Positions 39,809-48,782 of a DNA stretch of 64,000 nucleotides are shown one piece after another (the stretch's first letter is position 1; each line of letters starts with the position of its first letter). The notes beneath the pieces are model-generated. The model was not told the DNA's origin. It was given only the letters and a program-made list of their open reading frames with translations, and ran no database searches. Both the position numbers and the translations under genes were made by a program. The stretch is from JBBQFC01 sp038321615. GTDB taxonomy: Bacteria; Bacteroidota; Bacteroidia; Flavobacteriales_D; Cryomorphaceae. Location: NCBI GenBank assembly GCA_038321615.1, contig JBBQFC010000008.1, positions 10,853 to 74,852 on the forward strand, in the 5' to 3' direction.

Positions 39809-40822
39809 ATGAATTCACCTTTGCGTATTGGCATAAACGGTTTCGGTCGAATAGGTCGAAATTTTACCCGCCTGATTATCAATAACCCGTCGAGCAATTT
39901 GATTATTGTTGCCATTAACGACCCGGGAGATCTGGAATCCCTCGCACACTTGCTCGAATTCGATAGTATTCACGGGCGGCTTCATGGAGTGGATATTGCC
40001 GACGGGGGCATAAGGATAAACGGACATTTCATCCCGGTAAGTCACGAACGATCGATTTCGGCGATAGACTGGAGAATACACCAAGTGGACTTAGTACTCG
40101 AGAGTTCGGGTAAGTTTAAGCGCATCGATGAGCTCAAAGCCCATTTGGAATCTGGCGCTCCGCGGGTTCTGCTAAGCGCTGTGGGTAGCGACGAAGCGAT
40201 TAAAACAATCGTACTCGGTGCAAATGAAGATCTGATTATCGGCGATGAATGGATACTATCCAATGCATCGTGCACTACAAATTGTGCGGCACCGCTCGTT
40301 GATGTAGTTGACAGGCACTTTAGCATCGAAAGCGGCTACATTACCACCGTCCATAGCTATACAAGCGATCAATCGCTGCACGACAGGCCCCACCGCGATT
40401 TGCGAAGGGCGCGGGCGGCGGCGGTGAGCATCATCCCCACCACAACAGGAGCGGCAAAGGCTATCACGAAGATTTACCCGAAACTCGATGGGTTTCTCGG
40501 CGGTGCAGGTATCCGAGTGCCCGTTCCGAATGGTTCGCTAACTGATGTGACCTACATCGTCGGAAAACAAACCACAGTCGAAGAAGTGAATCAGGCGTTT
40601 AAATCGGCTGCTGAAAATGAATGGAAACACCGACTTGAATACACCACGAAGCCCTTGGTAAGTATTGATATCGTCGGGAATACCCACTCCTGTATTTATG
40701 ATTCTCAACTCACATCCGTAATCGGAAAAATGGTGAAAGTGGTGGGTTGGTATGATAATGAGATCGGATACGCTTCCCGGCTTATCGACCTTATTAACTA
40801 TTGGAGTAAACGGTGGGCATAG
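39809..40822 (+). CDS. gap: Glyceraldehyde-3-phosphate dehydrogenase
   Basis: Oxidises glyceraldehyde 3-phosphate to 1,3-bisphosphoglycerate in glycolysis. The frame opens at a TTG inside the terminator (39785), but the ATG at 39809 gives the usual N-terminus (RIGINGFGRIGRNFTRLII) and 337 residues. The catalytic Cys lies in SNASCTTNCAAPLVD (about residue 150) and the His in TTVHSY. It contains the HRDLRRARAAAVSIIPTTTG block, which resembles the cyanobacterial/plastid and Epd-like branch more than E. coli GapA. INDPGD at the adenosine-ribose site does not decide NAD versus NADP use. Its 3' end overlaps convergent lpxH by 29 bases. Confidence 0.93.
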   Translation: MNSPLRIGINGFGRIGRNFTRLIINNPSSNLIIVAINDPGDLESLAHLLEFDSIHGRLHGVDIADGGIRINGHFIPVSHERSISAIDWRIHQVDLVLESSGKFKRIDELKAHLESGAPRVLLSAVGSDEAIKTIVLGANEDLIIGDEWILSNASCTTNCAAPLVDVVDRHFSIESGYITTVHSYTSDQSLHDRPHRDLRRARAAAVSIIPTTTGAAKAITKIYPKLDGFLGGAGIRVPVPNGSLTDVTYIVGKQTTVEEVNQAFKSAAENEWKHRLEYTTKPLVSIDIVGNTHSCIYDSQLTSVIGKMVKVVGWYDNEIGYASRLIDLINYWSKRWA

Positions 40823-41564
40823 GTCCTGCAGCTTTTAGCTCAAATCCCGATGCGCTAAGCACTCCATAGGTGAAGTAGCTGATCCAGTCGCCCAAATTGA
40901 AGTACACTCCGCCGGCATCGAGCGTCAAAGCCATAGGTAAATGTCGATGCCCGTAGATGAAAAAGTCGCATGGCTGCTGTTTACCAATCTCTTCGGAGTA
41001 AATAGCGAGCCATTCGTTTTCCTTTCCCAAAAATTTTCGGTCGGCTTCGTAACTCTTCCCGCGGCTGCGCCCGGAGAAGAAATTGGCAACGCCGATTCCA
41101 AAGTTTGGATGAAAACGGGCAAAGACCCAGTGCATAAGTGGAGAACGAAAAATTTTCTTGATGAATTTATAACCATAATCGCCGGGACCGAGCCCATCGC
41201 CATGGCCAATGTAGCAACGGTGCCCGCAGAGGTTGCGGACGATCGGCTCGCGATGCATTTTAACTCCGAGTTCATTTGGAATGTAATCGAATATCCACAT
41301 GTCGTGGTTGCCGATGAACCAGTGAACAGGAATTCCGCTATCGGTGATTTCCGCAATTTTTCCAAGCAACCGGGTGTACCCGCGTGGCACCACGGTTTTG
41401 TATTCAAACCAAAAGTCAAATACATCGCCAAGGATGAAAATTTCAGTGGCATCAATTTTTACCTGGTCTAGCCATGCCACTACTTTCCGCTCTCTTACTA
41501 AGCTGTCTGCACCGTTGGGAACGCCAAGATGAAAATCAGAAGCGAAATAATACTTTTCGCTCAT
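40794..41564 (-). CDS. lpxH: UDP-2,3-diacylglucosamine diphosphatase (LpxH type)
   Basis: Metallophosphoesterase that cleaves UDP-2,3-diacylglucosamine to lipid X in lipid A synthesis, at the inner membrane. All five metal-binding motifs are present: SDFHLG (about 9-14), GDVFDFW (about 46-52), GNHDMW (about 86), GHGDG (about 121) and GHRH (about 206). 256 residues is the usual length. lpxK of the same pathway is about 3 kb away on the same strand. The last 29 bases overlap the end of gap. LpxG or an unrelated phosphodiesterase is possible but less likely. Confidence 0.88.
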   Translation of the reverse strand: MSEKYYFASDFHLGVPNGADSLVRERKVVAWLDQVKIDATEIFILGDVFDFWFEYKTVVPRGYTRLLGKIAEITDSGIPVHWFIGNHDMWIFDYIPNELGVKMHREPIVRNLCGHRCYIGHGDGLGPGDYGYKFIKKIFRSPLMHWVFARFHPNFGIGVANFFSGRSRGKSYEADRKFLGKENEWLAIYSEEIGKQQPCDFFIYGHRHLPMALTLDAGGVYFNLGDWISYFTYGVLSASGFELKAAGPMPTVYSNS

Positions 41565-41601
41565 GCGGCCTTGTAATTAAGTGGCTCGGACGCCATAACT
41601 A

Positions 41602-42723
41602 TTAATGCCCGAATATTTGTTCGAGTTTAGCCGCCAAGGCCGGCCCGCGCAAATTAGTTTCCATTATTTTACCATCTGGATCTACAAGGACGGTGAAAGG
41701 AATGCTTTGCACATTGTACAATCGCGCTGCCGCGGAGTTCCAAAATTGAAGGTCGCTTACATGCATCCAAGGTAGATTGTCGGCTTGGATGGCTTCCACC
41801 CATTTCTCCTTATTTTGATCGAGCGAAACACCGAAGATTTCAAAATTATCATTTTTGTAGGTGTTGTAGAGACGCACTACATTCGGGTTTTCCATTCGGC
41901 AAGGCTTACACCAGCTTGCCCAAAAGTCTATGAGCACATACTTTCCGCGCAGCGAAGACAGCGATTGCTGATTGCCATTAGGGTCGGGCATCACAATATC
42001 TAAAGCTTCCCGGCCAGCTTGAGTCGTCTCCGAAGCCTTGGCTTTAGCTTCCAATTGACCAATGTTATTGGCTAATCCATCATAGAATACATTGCCCTGC
42101 AACTTCGGCTTCAAGCCATTGCGCACTTTAATGAAATAAGATAAATCTGCATTGGGGTCTAACCTTTGAAGAGCCGACATATTGGCAATGCTGGCCGTAT
42201 CTCCGTCAATGAATTCGAGTAAGAATTCACGGTATTTAGAGCGTAATTCGTTAAAATAGGCAGCGCGGGTTGTGCGCTCACTTTCGTTTTGGATAGATTC
42301 TGGCGATTGCATCAACTTCATGGTGGAGTCCATTCGGAGCTCAAAGCCCCGGCTTGTTACAAAAAGATCGCGAATACGCTCACTCTCCGGACTTCCCGAT
42401 ACTTGATAGTCGCGGTTTATATAGTCCATATCGCCAGTCACTTCGGGCGAGTGAATGCTATCAAAAGCCAGAATCAAACTGCCATTATCCTGTAAGGCAA
42501 GGCTGTAAAAGTTCAATCGCCCACCTTTTACGGGTATCTCAAAATCTCCCTCTGCGTTGAGCAGAGCAGTGCCCAAAGTATCTGGCTCCCCTTTGACGCT
42601 GTAACCGATAAGGCTCACTTTTTTGCCTTCGCCATTTACTATTTTTCCTTTCACGCTTTGTTGGCCATTCGACTGGCAAGCCATAACGCTTAGGGCTGTG
42701 CATAGAATCAATACGTATTTCAT
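41602..42723 (-). CDS. Thioredoxin-like lipoprotein (DUF4369 + redoxin)
   Basis: Envelope thiol-disulfide oxidoreductase. A lipoprotein signal ends with SVMACQS (Cys at about 16). Residues about 22-120 resemble the N-terminal DUF4369 domain common in Bacteroidota (VKGKIVNGEGKKVSLIGYSV). A helical middle follows, and residues about 245-373 form a TlpA/AhpC-TSA-type redoxin domain with WASWCKPCRMENPNVVRLYN (CxxC active site, CKPC) and the cis-Pro loop VQSIPFTVLVDPDG. The 5' end overlaps gatB by 4 bases. Likely role is reduction of periplasmic disulfides, for example in cytochrome c maturation; substrates are not evident. Confidence 0.9.
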   Translation of the reverse strand: MKYVLILCTALSVMACQSNGQQSVKGKIVNGEGKKVSLIGYSVKGEPDTLGTALLNAEGDFEIPVKGGRLNFYSLALQDNGSLILAFDSIHSPEVTGDMDYINRDYQVSGSPESERIRDLFVTSRGFELRMDSTMKLMQSPESIQNESERTTRAAYFNELRSKYREFLLEFIDGDTASIANMSALQRLDPNADLSYFIKVRNGLKPKLQGNVFYDGLANNIGQLEAKAKASETTQAGREALDIVMPDPNGNQQSLSSLRGKYVLIDFWASWCKPCRMENPNVVRLYNTYKNDNFEIFGVSLDQNKEKWVEAIQADNLPWMHVSDLQFWNSAAARLYNVQSIPFTVLVDPDGKIMETNLRGPALAAKLEQIFGH

Positions 42724-44225
42724 TCCAGGAGTTTTTTTAGAATTTCAGTTGTCATTTTCGGGTTTGCCTTTCGCTCCGAAAGCTTCATTACTTCGCCCAT
42801 AAATAGGCCGAGAAGCGCTTTGTTGCCAGCTTTGTATGCATCTACCTTTTCGGGGTATGCGGCTATTGCCTGTTTTGCCAGACCTTGCAGCCAGGCATCA
42901 TCGCTCTTTTGAAGCAAATTGGCATTTTCGGCAATTTCAGCCGGATCGGTATCCCCATTCTGGAGCATAACGGTAAACAATTGCTGCGATGCGATGGAAT
43001 GGCTGATCTTGTCGCTATCGATTAAGGCAATAAGTTGTGCGATGCGCTCGGCCTTGATCGGAAAAGCTGCTATATCGATCGCTTGCAGATTCATGTAAGA
43101 TTTAATGTCGCCCATTACCCAATTGGCCGCCGCCTTATAATTGGTGGTATGCTTTATGAGCTCTTCAAAGTAGAGAGCGATACCTTTATTTTCAACCAAA
43201 TTACCAGCGTCATATTCTGAAAGGTTGAGCGAACCAACATATTTCTGAAGCAATTGGCTCGGTAGTGGGGGCATTGCCCGCGCTACCTTAGCGATGGCTT
43301 CTTTGGTTAGGTGTATTGGTTGGAGATCGGGTTCTGGGAAATACCGGTAGTCGTGGGCGTCTTCCTTACCCCGCAACATAAAAGTAGTGCCATTTACTGC
43401 GTCAAAGCTTCGGGTTTGCTGATCAATTACTCCCCCAGCTTCGATAATTGCTATCTGTCGCTTCATCTCGAAATCAATAGCGCGCTGCACGTTTCGAAGC
43501 GAATTCATATTCTTCACTTCACACCGGTTTCCGAAGGTAGTGCTGCCTTTAAGCATCACCGAAACGTTTGCGTCGCAGCGCATGCTCCCTTCTTCCATAT
43601 TGCCATCGCAGATGTCGAGGTAGCGCACTATACGTCGTATTTCCGCCAGGTAGTTATACGCTTCTTCGCTTGAGCGAATGTCTGGCTCGGAAACTATTTC
43701 GACCAAAGGAACTCCCGCGCGGTTTAGATCCACGAGGGTGTTGAATGGATCTTGATCGTGGATGCTTTTCCCAGCGTCTTCTTCCATGTGTATGCGCGTG
43801 ATACCAATCACTTTTTCAAGTCCGTTGGCGTCTTTTACTGCGAGTCTTCCTCCGGTGCAAATGGGCGTTTGATCCTGCGTTATTTGATAACCCTTGGGTA
43901 GGTCGGCGTAAAAATAATTCTTCCGGGCGAAGTGCATAGTAGGAGCAATGGCACATTCCAATGCGAGACCTAACTTTATGGCCCATTCGTTTACCGTGGC
44001 GTTTACACGAGGTAGCGTGCCAGGATGCCCCAAAGTTACAGGGCAGGTATTGCTGTTAGGCAGACTCCCGAATTCATTGCGGTCGCCCGAATAGGCTTTG
44101 GAGTGCGTGGCAAGTTGGGCGTGCACTTCAAGACCAACTACGAGCTGATACTTATCTAAAATTTCTGGGCGTTCTTCTATCATTTTTTCAGTTCCCAACT
44201 GGCCATTCAAAGGATTTACTACCAT
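42720..44225 (-). CDS. gatB: Asp-tRNA(Asn)/Glu-tRNA(Gln) amidotransferase subunit B
   Basis: GatB, with GatA and GatC, converts misacylated Glu-tRNA(Gln) or Asp-tRNA(Asn) to the correct amide. The catalytic domain has VVGLEVHAQLATHSKAYSGD, the metal-site motif HFARKNYFYADLPKGYQIT and EDAGKSIHDQDPFNTLVDLN. The C-terminal YqeY-like tail domain (about 355-500) contains DAGNLVENKGIALYFEEL and GLFMGEVMKLSERKANP. 501 residues from 44225; a second ATG at 44183 would shorten it by 14. gatA and gatC are not in the window. Confidence 0.95.
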   Translation of the reverse strand: MVVNPLNGQLGTEKMIEERPEILDKYQLVVGLEVHAQLATHSKAYSGDRNEFGSLPNSNTCPVTLGHPGTLPRVNATVNEWAIKLGLALECAIAPTMHFARKNYFYADLPKGYQITQDQTPICTGGRLAVKDANGLEKVIGITRIHMEEDAGKSIHDQDPFNTLVDLNRAGVPLVEIVSEPDIRSSEEAYNYLAEIRRIVRYLDICDGNMEEGSMRCDANVSVMLKGSTTFGNRCEVKNMNSLRNVQRAIDFEMKRQIAIIEAGGVIDQQTRSFDAVNGTTFMLRGKEDAHDYRYFPEPDLQPIHLTKEAIAKVARAMPPLPSQLLQKYVGSLNLSEYDAGNLVENKGIALYFEELIKHTTNYKAAANWVMGDIKSYMNLQAIDIAAFPIKAERIAQLIALIDSDKISHSIASQQLFTVMLQNGDTDPAEIAENANLLQKSDDAWLQGLAKQAIAAYPEKVDAYKAGNKALLGLFMGEVMKLSERKANPKMTTEILKKLLE

Positions 44226-44237
44226 TAGTTGCGCTTG

Positions 44238-44268
44238 CGAAGGTATTTATTCTGCGCGGGTGAATCAA
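44238..44268 (-). promoter_or_regulatory. Possible gatB promoter
   Basis: On the - strand TTG and TACCTTCG (one mismatch to TAnnTTTG) are 20 bases apart. They lie just upstream of the gatB start at 44225, which would leave a leader of only a few bases. Confidence 0.35.
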
Positions 44269-44311
44269 GGATTTTGGGCTTTACTCATTGCTTGGAGGCA
44301 TCGCGCAGTTT

Positions 44312-45337
44312 TCAACTTTTTACATAGTTTAAAACCGCAGCTTTCAGGGGTTGTGAAAGATCACATTCTTCCACAGAAATAGGCCATACATAAACCAAAA
44401 AGTTTAAATGATTTTTGACCCAAGGCATATCCATCAATCTGCTGGCATCTTTTTCGGTCGTCAAAATCACCGCATTCACGTCGGCGGTAAGCCGATAAGA
44501 ATCAATGGAACCCAACTCCGATTCGGTGAAATAATGATGGTCGCGATAGCTAAAATGCTTTAAAACATGGAACTGTTCTTTGGCAGCATCTTCAAAATAT
44601 ATGGGTTTTGCAATGGCCGAAAGCAGAATAATCGGCTGACCTGCGAATCCCTGCTGATGGGGTAACAAAGGGCTAACTTCGCCATATTTCAGTTGGGTGA
44701 AAACAAGGGGCGAGGGAAGGTCATTTTTATCTTGGTATTGGCTGCGCATTTCGGTTGTGGTCTGCCGCGGACATTTGGTTACAATGTGCAGGTTGCAATC
44801 TTTACTCCTTATCTTATGATCTCTCAGGCTTCCGGCAGGCAGGTAATGGTCGCGGGTGTAGGGTTTATCCCAAGTGGTGAGCAGTAGGTTGAGGCCTGCT
44901 TTAATTTTTCGATGCTGGAGAGCGTCGTCAAATAGAATCAATTCTGCCTTAGGTAAGTGCGCACCTATGTATTGTATGGCTCTTTTTCGGTCCGCATCGA
45001 CAACGATACTGACATTTGGGAATTTTCGAGCTATCTCCAAAGGCTCATCTCCTACCTTCGCCGCAGTCATTGAAGCATCTACAAGCAAGGTTTCCCTGTT
45101 CGTGCCGCCATATCCGCGGCTCACTACCACGCAATTTTTATCCTTTAAAATTTCCAAAAGGTATGCTAAGTGGGGCGTTTTACCGGTTCCTCCGAGTTGT
45201 AAGTTTCCAACAACTATCGATTTTACGGGCACTTCGTAAGTGCCAGGGAAGCCCGAATTATAAAACAGGTTTCGGGTGAAAAGAATGAGTCCGTATATCC
45301 AAGATATTGGCAGAAGAAGGATGCGAACGATCTGCAT
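44312..45337 (-). CDS. lpxK: Tetraacyldisaccharide 4'-kinase
   Basis: LpxK phosphorylates the 4' position of the tetraacyldisaccharide precursor to yield lipid IV-A, at the inner membrane. The 341-residue product has an N-terminal hydrophobic segment (MQIVRILLLPISWIYGLILF), then the P-loop VGNLQLGGTGKTPHLAYLLE (about 43-62) and VVSRGYGG. The catalytic region LILFDDALQHRKIKAGLNLL (about 133-152) is intact. It lies head-to-head with the Nif3-like gene (25 bases apart) and upstream of gatB on the same strand. Confidence 0.94.
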   Translation of the reverse strand: MQIVRILLLPISWIYGLILFTRNLFYNSGFPGTYEVPVKSIVVGNLQLGGTGKTPHLAYLLEILKDKNCVVVSRGYGGTNRETLLVDASMTAAKVGDEPLEIARKFPNVSIVVDADRKRAIQYIGAHLPKAELILFDDALQHRKIKAGLNLLLTTWDKPYTRDHYLPAGSLRDHKIRSKDCNLHIVTKCPRQTTTEMRSQYQDKNDLPSPLVFTQLKYGEVSPLLPHQQGFAGQPIILLSAIAKPIYFEDAAKEQFHVLKHFSYRDHHYFTESELGSIDSYRLTADVNAVILTTEKDASRLMDMPWVKNHLNFLVYVWPISVEECDLSQPLKAAVLNYVKS

Positions 45338-45362
45338 TGCGTATTTTTACCGGCTAAGCTGA

Positions 45363-46469
45363 ATGGTGATTATGTTGCGCATCAAAGATATTATTCATTC
45401 TTTGGAAGAATGGGCTCCGGTGAGCTACGCCGAAGATTATGACAATGTAGGATTATTAACGGGCGATCAGACCCAAATCTGCACAGGGGCGCTCGTATCG
45501 CTCGATTGCACCGAAGCCGTAATTGATGAAGCCATCGCGAAGGGCGCTAATCTCATTGTGAGCCACCATCCTATTATTTTTAAAGGTTTGAAGCGGCTCA
45601 CGGGTGGCTCGTACGTAGAGCGCACGGTAGAAAAAGCAATCGCCAATAAGGTGGCGCTTTATGCGATACATACGAATCTAGACCATGTGCATACGGGTGT
45701 GAATCGCAGAATTGCTGATAAGCTTGGACTTCTCAATGCGCGCATATTGGCTCCGAAAAATCAACTACTCGAAAATCTTGCCTTTTTCGTGCCACTTCCA
45801 GATTTGGAGAAAGTCCGAAATGCAGTTTTCAATGCAGGATGTGGAAATATTGGTAATTACAGCCATTGCAGCTTTACGGTGGTGGGCGAGGGAAGCTTTC
45901 GCCCAAACCAAGGAGCCAATCCTACAGAAGGAAAAGTGGGGTCGATTAGCAAGGTAGAAGAAGCGCGGGTAGAAGTGATCTACGAATCATTTAGAAGAAG
46001 CGAAGTGTTACTCGCGCTTAGGAGTGCGCACCCTTACGAAGAAGTGGCGCATTACATCAACCCGCTCAACAACACCTTTGCGGAAGTAGGCGCCGGTATG
46101 ATCGGAAATCTTGAAAGACCTATTGATGCGGCATTTTTTTTGGCTTACGTGAAGGAACGACTGGGCTTAAAAGTAATTCGTCATACGGTGTTGCCAACTA
46201 AGCCAATAGCGAAAGTGGCGGTATGCGGTGGCTCCGGAGCTTTCTTGATCAAAAATGCCATACATGCGGGAGCAGATGCTTATATCACCGCCGACATCAA
46301 GTACCACGAGTTCTTCGATGCCGATAAAAGCCTGGTCATAGCCGATATCGGACATTACGAAAGTGAGCGATTTACCATCGACTTAATAGGCGATTATTTA
46401 AAGGGAAAATTTACTACTTTTGCAACCCATTTAACCGCGGTTAATACCAATCCCATCGATTATTTTTAG
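45363..46469 (+). CDS. Nif3-like dinuclear metal centre protein
   Basis: Nif3/YbgI proteins form hexameric rings with a two-metal site per subunit; the substrate is still uncertain (possibly GTP cyclohydrolase-like). The conserved regions are EDYDNVGLLTGDQTQICTGA (about 24-43), the metal ligands LIVSHHPIIFKGLKRL (about 62-77), HTNLDHVHTGVN and, near the C-terminus, ADIKYHEFFDA and ADIGHYESERF. A PII-like insertion lies in the middle (about 130-250), which explains the 368-residue length. The first ATG is at 45363; an in-frame ATG at 45372 is also plausible. The next gene starts 3 bases after its stop, a pairing seen in many Bacteroidota. Confidence 0.92.
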   Translation: MVIMLRIKDIIHSLEEWAPVSYAEDYDNVGLLTGDQTQICTGALVSLDCTEAVIDEAIAKGANLIVSHHPIIFKGLKRLTGGSYVERTVEKAIANKVALYAIHTNLDHVHTGVNRRIADKLGLLNARILAPKNQLLENLAFFVPLPDLEKVRNAVFNAGCGNIGNYSHCSFTVVGEGSFRPNQGANPTEGKVGSISKVEEARVEVIYESFRRSEVLLALRSAHPYEEVAHYINPLNNTFAEVGAGMIGNLERPIDAAFFLAYVKERLGLKVIRHTVLPTKPIAKVAVCGGSGAFLIKNAIHAGADAYITADIKYHEFFDADKSLVIADIGHYESERFTIDLIGDYLKGKFTTFATHLTAVNTNPIDYF

Positions 46470-46472
46470 CAT

Positions 46473-47261
46473 ATGGCAACAGCAGCAAAAACTGGAACTC
46501 CAGAAGAAAAATTAAGAGCCCTCTACAGTTTGCAATTGATCGATTCTTATATCGATCGCATTCGCACTGTGCGTGGGGAGCTTCCACTCGAAGTGGAAGA
46601 TCTTGAAGATGAAATCCAAGGCTTAGAAACCAGATTGTCTAAAATGCGTGATGATATGAATGAGTTGGAAACGGAAGTGACCAACAAAAAGAACGCTATT
46701 ACAGATTCTAAAGCACTCATCAAGAAGTATAAAGAGCAGCAGGATAACGTGCGCAACAACCGTGAATTTGAATCCTTAAGTAAGGAACTTGAATTTCAAG
46801 AGCTGGAGATTAAACTTGCCGAAAAAAGAACCAAAGAGCACAAGGCGAAAATCGACGCCAAGGATGAAATCCTGAAGCTTACAGAATCAGAATTGGCCGG
46901 TCGCAAAAAAGATTTAGAAGCGAAGCAAGGCGAGCTCGACGAGATCGTAAATGAAACCAAGAAAGAAGAAGATCTTTTATTGGCTAAGTCGAAAGATGCC
47001 GAAAAGCATATCGATGATCGGTTACTCACCGCCTACAAGCGAATTCGCGAAGGTTCCAAGAACGGTTTAGCCGTAGTGCCCATCGACCGAGAAGCTTCTG
47101 CAGGTTCATACATTACGCTACCTCCGCAACGCCAATTGGATATTGCAGCCCGTCAAAAGATTATTGTAGATGAGCACAGCGGTCGCATCCTTGTAGATGC
47201 CGAATTAGCGCGAGAAGAACAAGAAAAAATGGATGCGATGTTCGCCAAATTGGTGAAATAA
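46473..47261 (+). CDS. Coiled-coil protein of the C4-type zinc-ribbon family, ribbon cysteines lost
   Basis: The 262-residue product has a long coiled coil (about 15-185; ELPLEVEDLEDEIQGLETRL onward). The C-terminal segment belongs to the C4-type zinc-ribbon family. In family members I know, this part reads as CGGCF...PPQRQ...CExCGRILVD. Here the flanking residues are preserved (LPPQRQLDIAARQKIIVDEH followed by SGRILVDAELA), but the four cysteines are replaced: the first pair by SAGS (Ser and Ser) and the second pair by DEHS (Asp and Ser). The whole protein contains no cysteine. It follows the Nif3-like gene by 3 bases. Function unknown; it cannot bind zinc in the usual way. Confidence 0.88.
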   Translation: MATAAKTGTPEEKLRALYSLQLIDSYIDRIRTVRGELPLEVEDLEDEIQGLETRLSKMRDDMNELETEVTNKKNAITDSKALIKKYKEQQDNVRNNREFESLSKELEFQELEIKLAEKRTKEHKAKIDAKDEILKLTESELAGRKKDLEAKQGELDEIVNETKKEEDLLLAKSKDAEKHIDDRLLTAYKRIREGSKNGLAVVPIDREASAGSYITLPPQRQLDIAARQKIIVDEHSGRILVDAELAREEQEKMDAMFAKLVK

Positions 47262-47294
47262 GCGATAGATCTGTCAAATTATTGATTACCATAG

Positions 47295-47321
47295 AACTCC
47301 GCCTTCGAGCGGAGTTTTTTT
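47295..47321 (+). terminator. Intrinsic terminator
   Basis: AACTCCGC (47295-47302), six-base loop CTTCGA, GCGGAGTT (47309-47316), then more T residues. It ends the Nif3/coiled-coil operon; the stop codon of the convergent gene lies at its right flank. Confidence 0.85.
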
Positions 47322-48765
47322 ATAAACGCAAGCCCAGCGTCACCGCGATAGAACTCAGATTGTTTGTCAGCACTGCTACCCCTGCCGATCGATTTGTAAG
47401 GTACGGCTCATCGAACGTGGCCAATTGATAGGTAAGATCTAAACTCCATGCCGCTTCACGGTATCCAAGGCCTAAGCTCGTTTGCCTTCTATTCAGATTG
47501 GCATTATCGCCCTCATTCACTTCAATTACATTCGAAAAATAGGCGAAACCACCACGCGCATAGAAGTTTTCTGTAAAGCGATACTCCAATCCAAGGCGAT
47601 AGACGTTCTGCGCAGAAAAGAAATTGCCAATAATATCATTGATAGCTTGAAACTCGTTATCATCGGAGTTACGCGCCGAGCGCAATTCACCTTTTGCAAA
47701 ATCGACATACTCATACTGCGCACTCACAATAGCTTTTTTTCCTAAGATACCCGCTGCGCTCAGCATATAGCGCCAAGGGGTGCGCACTCGATACTCAAAA
47801 GTTCCTATTCCAGAATCGGTTTCGATGGTCTCACTCGAATCGCGCAATTGACTGGTCAACGTATTGCGGAAGGTATCGGTCAATCGGAATCCGGTGGGCG
47901 ATTGTATAGACCCGCCAAACCGCAGAATCTTCCCGGCCTTGACGATTGCACCTATTTTGAAGTTGAAACCAGTGCCTTGAATTTCTAAATTTTCCGTGAA
48001 TTTATAACTCGATAAATCGGTTTGACTTTGATCAGTAGGAGTTTCTGAAGTTTCGGTTTCCAGCTCATATCGCACGCCTTGAATGCCGAGTGAAGCTCCC
48101 AGGTAAAGGACATCCTTATAATTGGTTCCGAAATTAAAGGTGGTTTCCGACTGTCGGCCGCTGCGTTGCGACCGCTGAAATTGATTTAGCTCGCCCGAAC
48201 CCACCCTACCGGCGTAATTCGTGGCTCCAATGGTGTCAATAACGAAAGATTCCCAGGCTAAAAGCGCTGAAAAGGTGCTTAATTCCGCGACCGTACTTCC
48301 ATTGGCTTCGTTTACAAAGTCTTGCATAAGGCTTCGATTCCAAGGGTTTACCGAATTGACGACCAAATCATCGTTGAAGGTATTAATACGCGTATAGCTA
48401 ATTCCGAAATTTAACGCCTTCCAATCCGGATTCTTCAGCTCGTTACTCAGCACAAAGCCGGCATTGTTGATCACCAGGCGCGACTGATTGGCCGTGGTTG
48501 ACCGATCATTGAGTTGCGATGCGATGGAATTGATCTCAAAACTCGGTGTGAAAGACAATTCGCTGAACCGGTAAATCCCAATTCCCGCCGGGTTTACGCC
48601 CACCGCCGAAAGGTCTCCACCCAAAGCTCCCATGGCGCCTCCAAGCCCCATAAAGCGGGCTGTACCGGCTACTGGCTGGCTGCTATATCGCTGCACATCG
48701 CCTTCGTTTTGGGCAAAAGCCGCAGTGCTCAGCAACAGTGCCGTAAGTAAAAAGTGATTTCGCAT
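47320..48765 (-). CDS. FadL/OMPP1-like outer-membrane protein
   Basis: A 481-residue outer-membrane barrel, probably a transporter of hydrophobic compounds of the FadL/TodX type. The signal peptide is MRNHFLLTALLLSTAAFAQ. The mature N-terminus carries the family-like ARFMGLGGAMGALGGDLSAV and GVNPAGIGIYRFSELSFTP (residues about 36-73). The rest is alternating beta strands such as KIGAIVKAGKILRFGGSIQS and VSAQYEYVDFAKGELRSARN, ending SSIAVTLGLRL. It lies 17 bases after a repeat-rich lipoprotein gene on the same strand. The assignment rests on the N-terminal pattern; the substrate is unknown. Confidence 0.8.
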   Translation of the reverse strand: MRNHFLLTALLLSTAAFAQNEGDVQRYSSQPVAGTARFMGLGGAMGALGGDLSAVGVNPAGIGIYRFSELSFTPSFEINSIASQLNDRSTTANQSRLVINNAGFVLSNELKNPDWKALNFGISYTRINTFNDDLVVNSVNPWNRSLMQDFVNEANGSTVAELSTFSALLAWESFVIDTIGATNYAGRVGSGELNQFQRSQRSGRQSETTFNFGTNYKDVLYLGASLGIQGVRYELETETSETPTDQSQTDLSSYKFTENLEIQGTGFNFKIGAIVKAGKILRFGGSIQSPTGFRLTDTFRNTLTSQLRDSSETIETDSGIGTFEYRVRTPWRYMLSAAGILGKKAIVSAQYEYVDFAKGELRSARNSDDNEFQAINDIIGNFFSAQNVYRLGLEYRFTENFYARGGFAYFSNVIEVNEGDNANLNRRQTSLGLGYREAAWSLDLTYQLATFDEPYLTNRSAGVAVLTNNLSSIAVTLGLRL

Positions 48766-48782
48766 CGGGAGACTGGCTCAGA

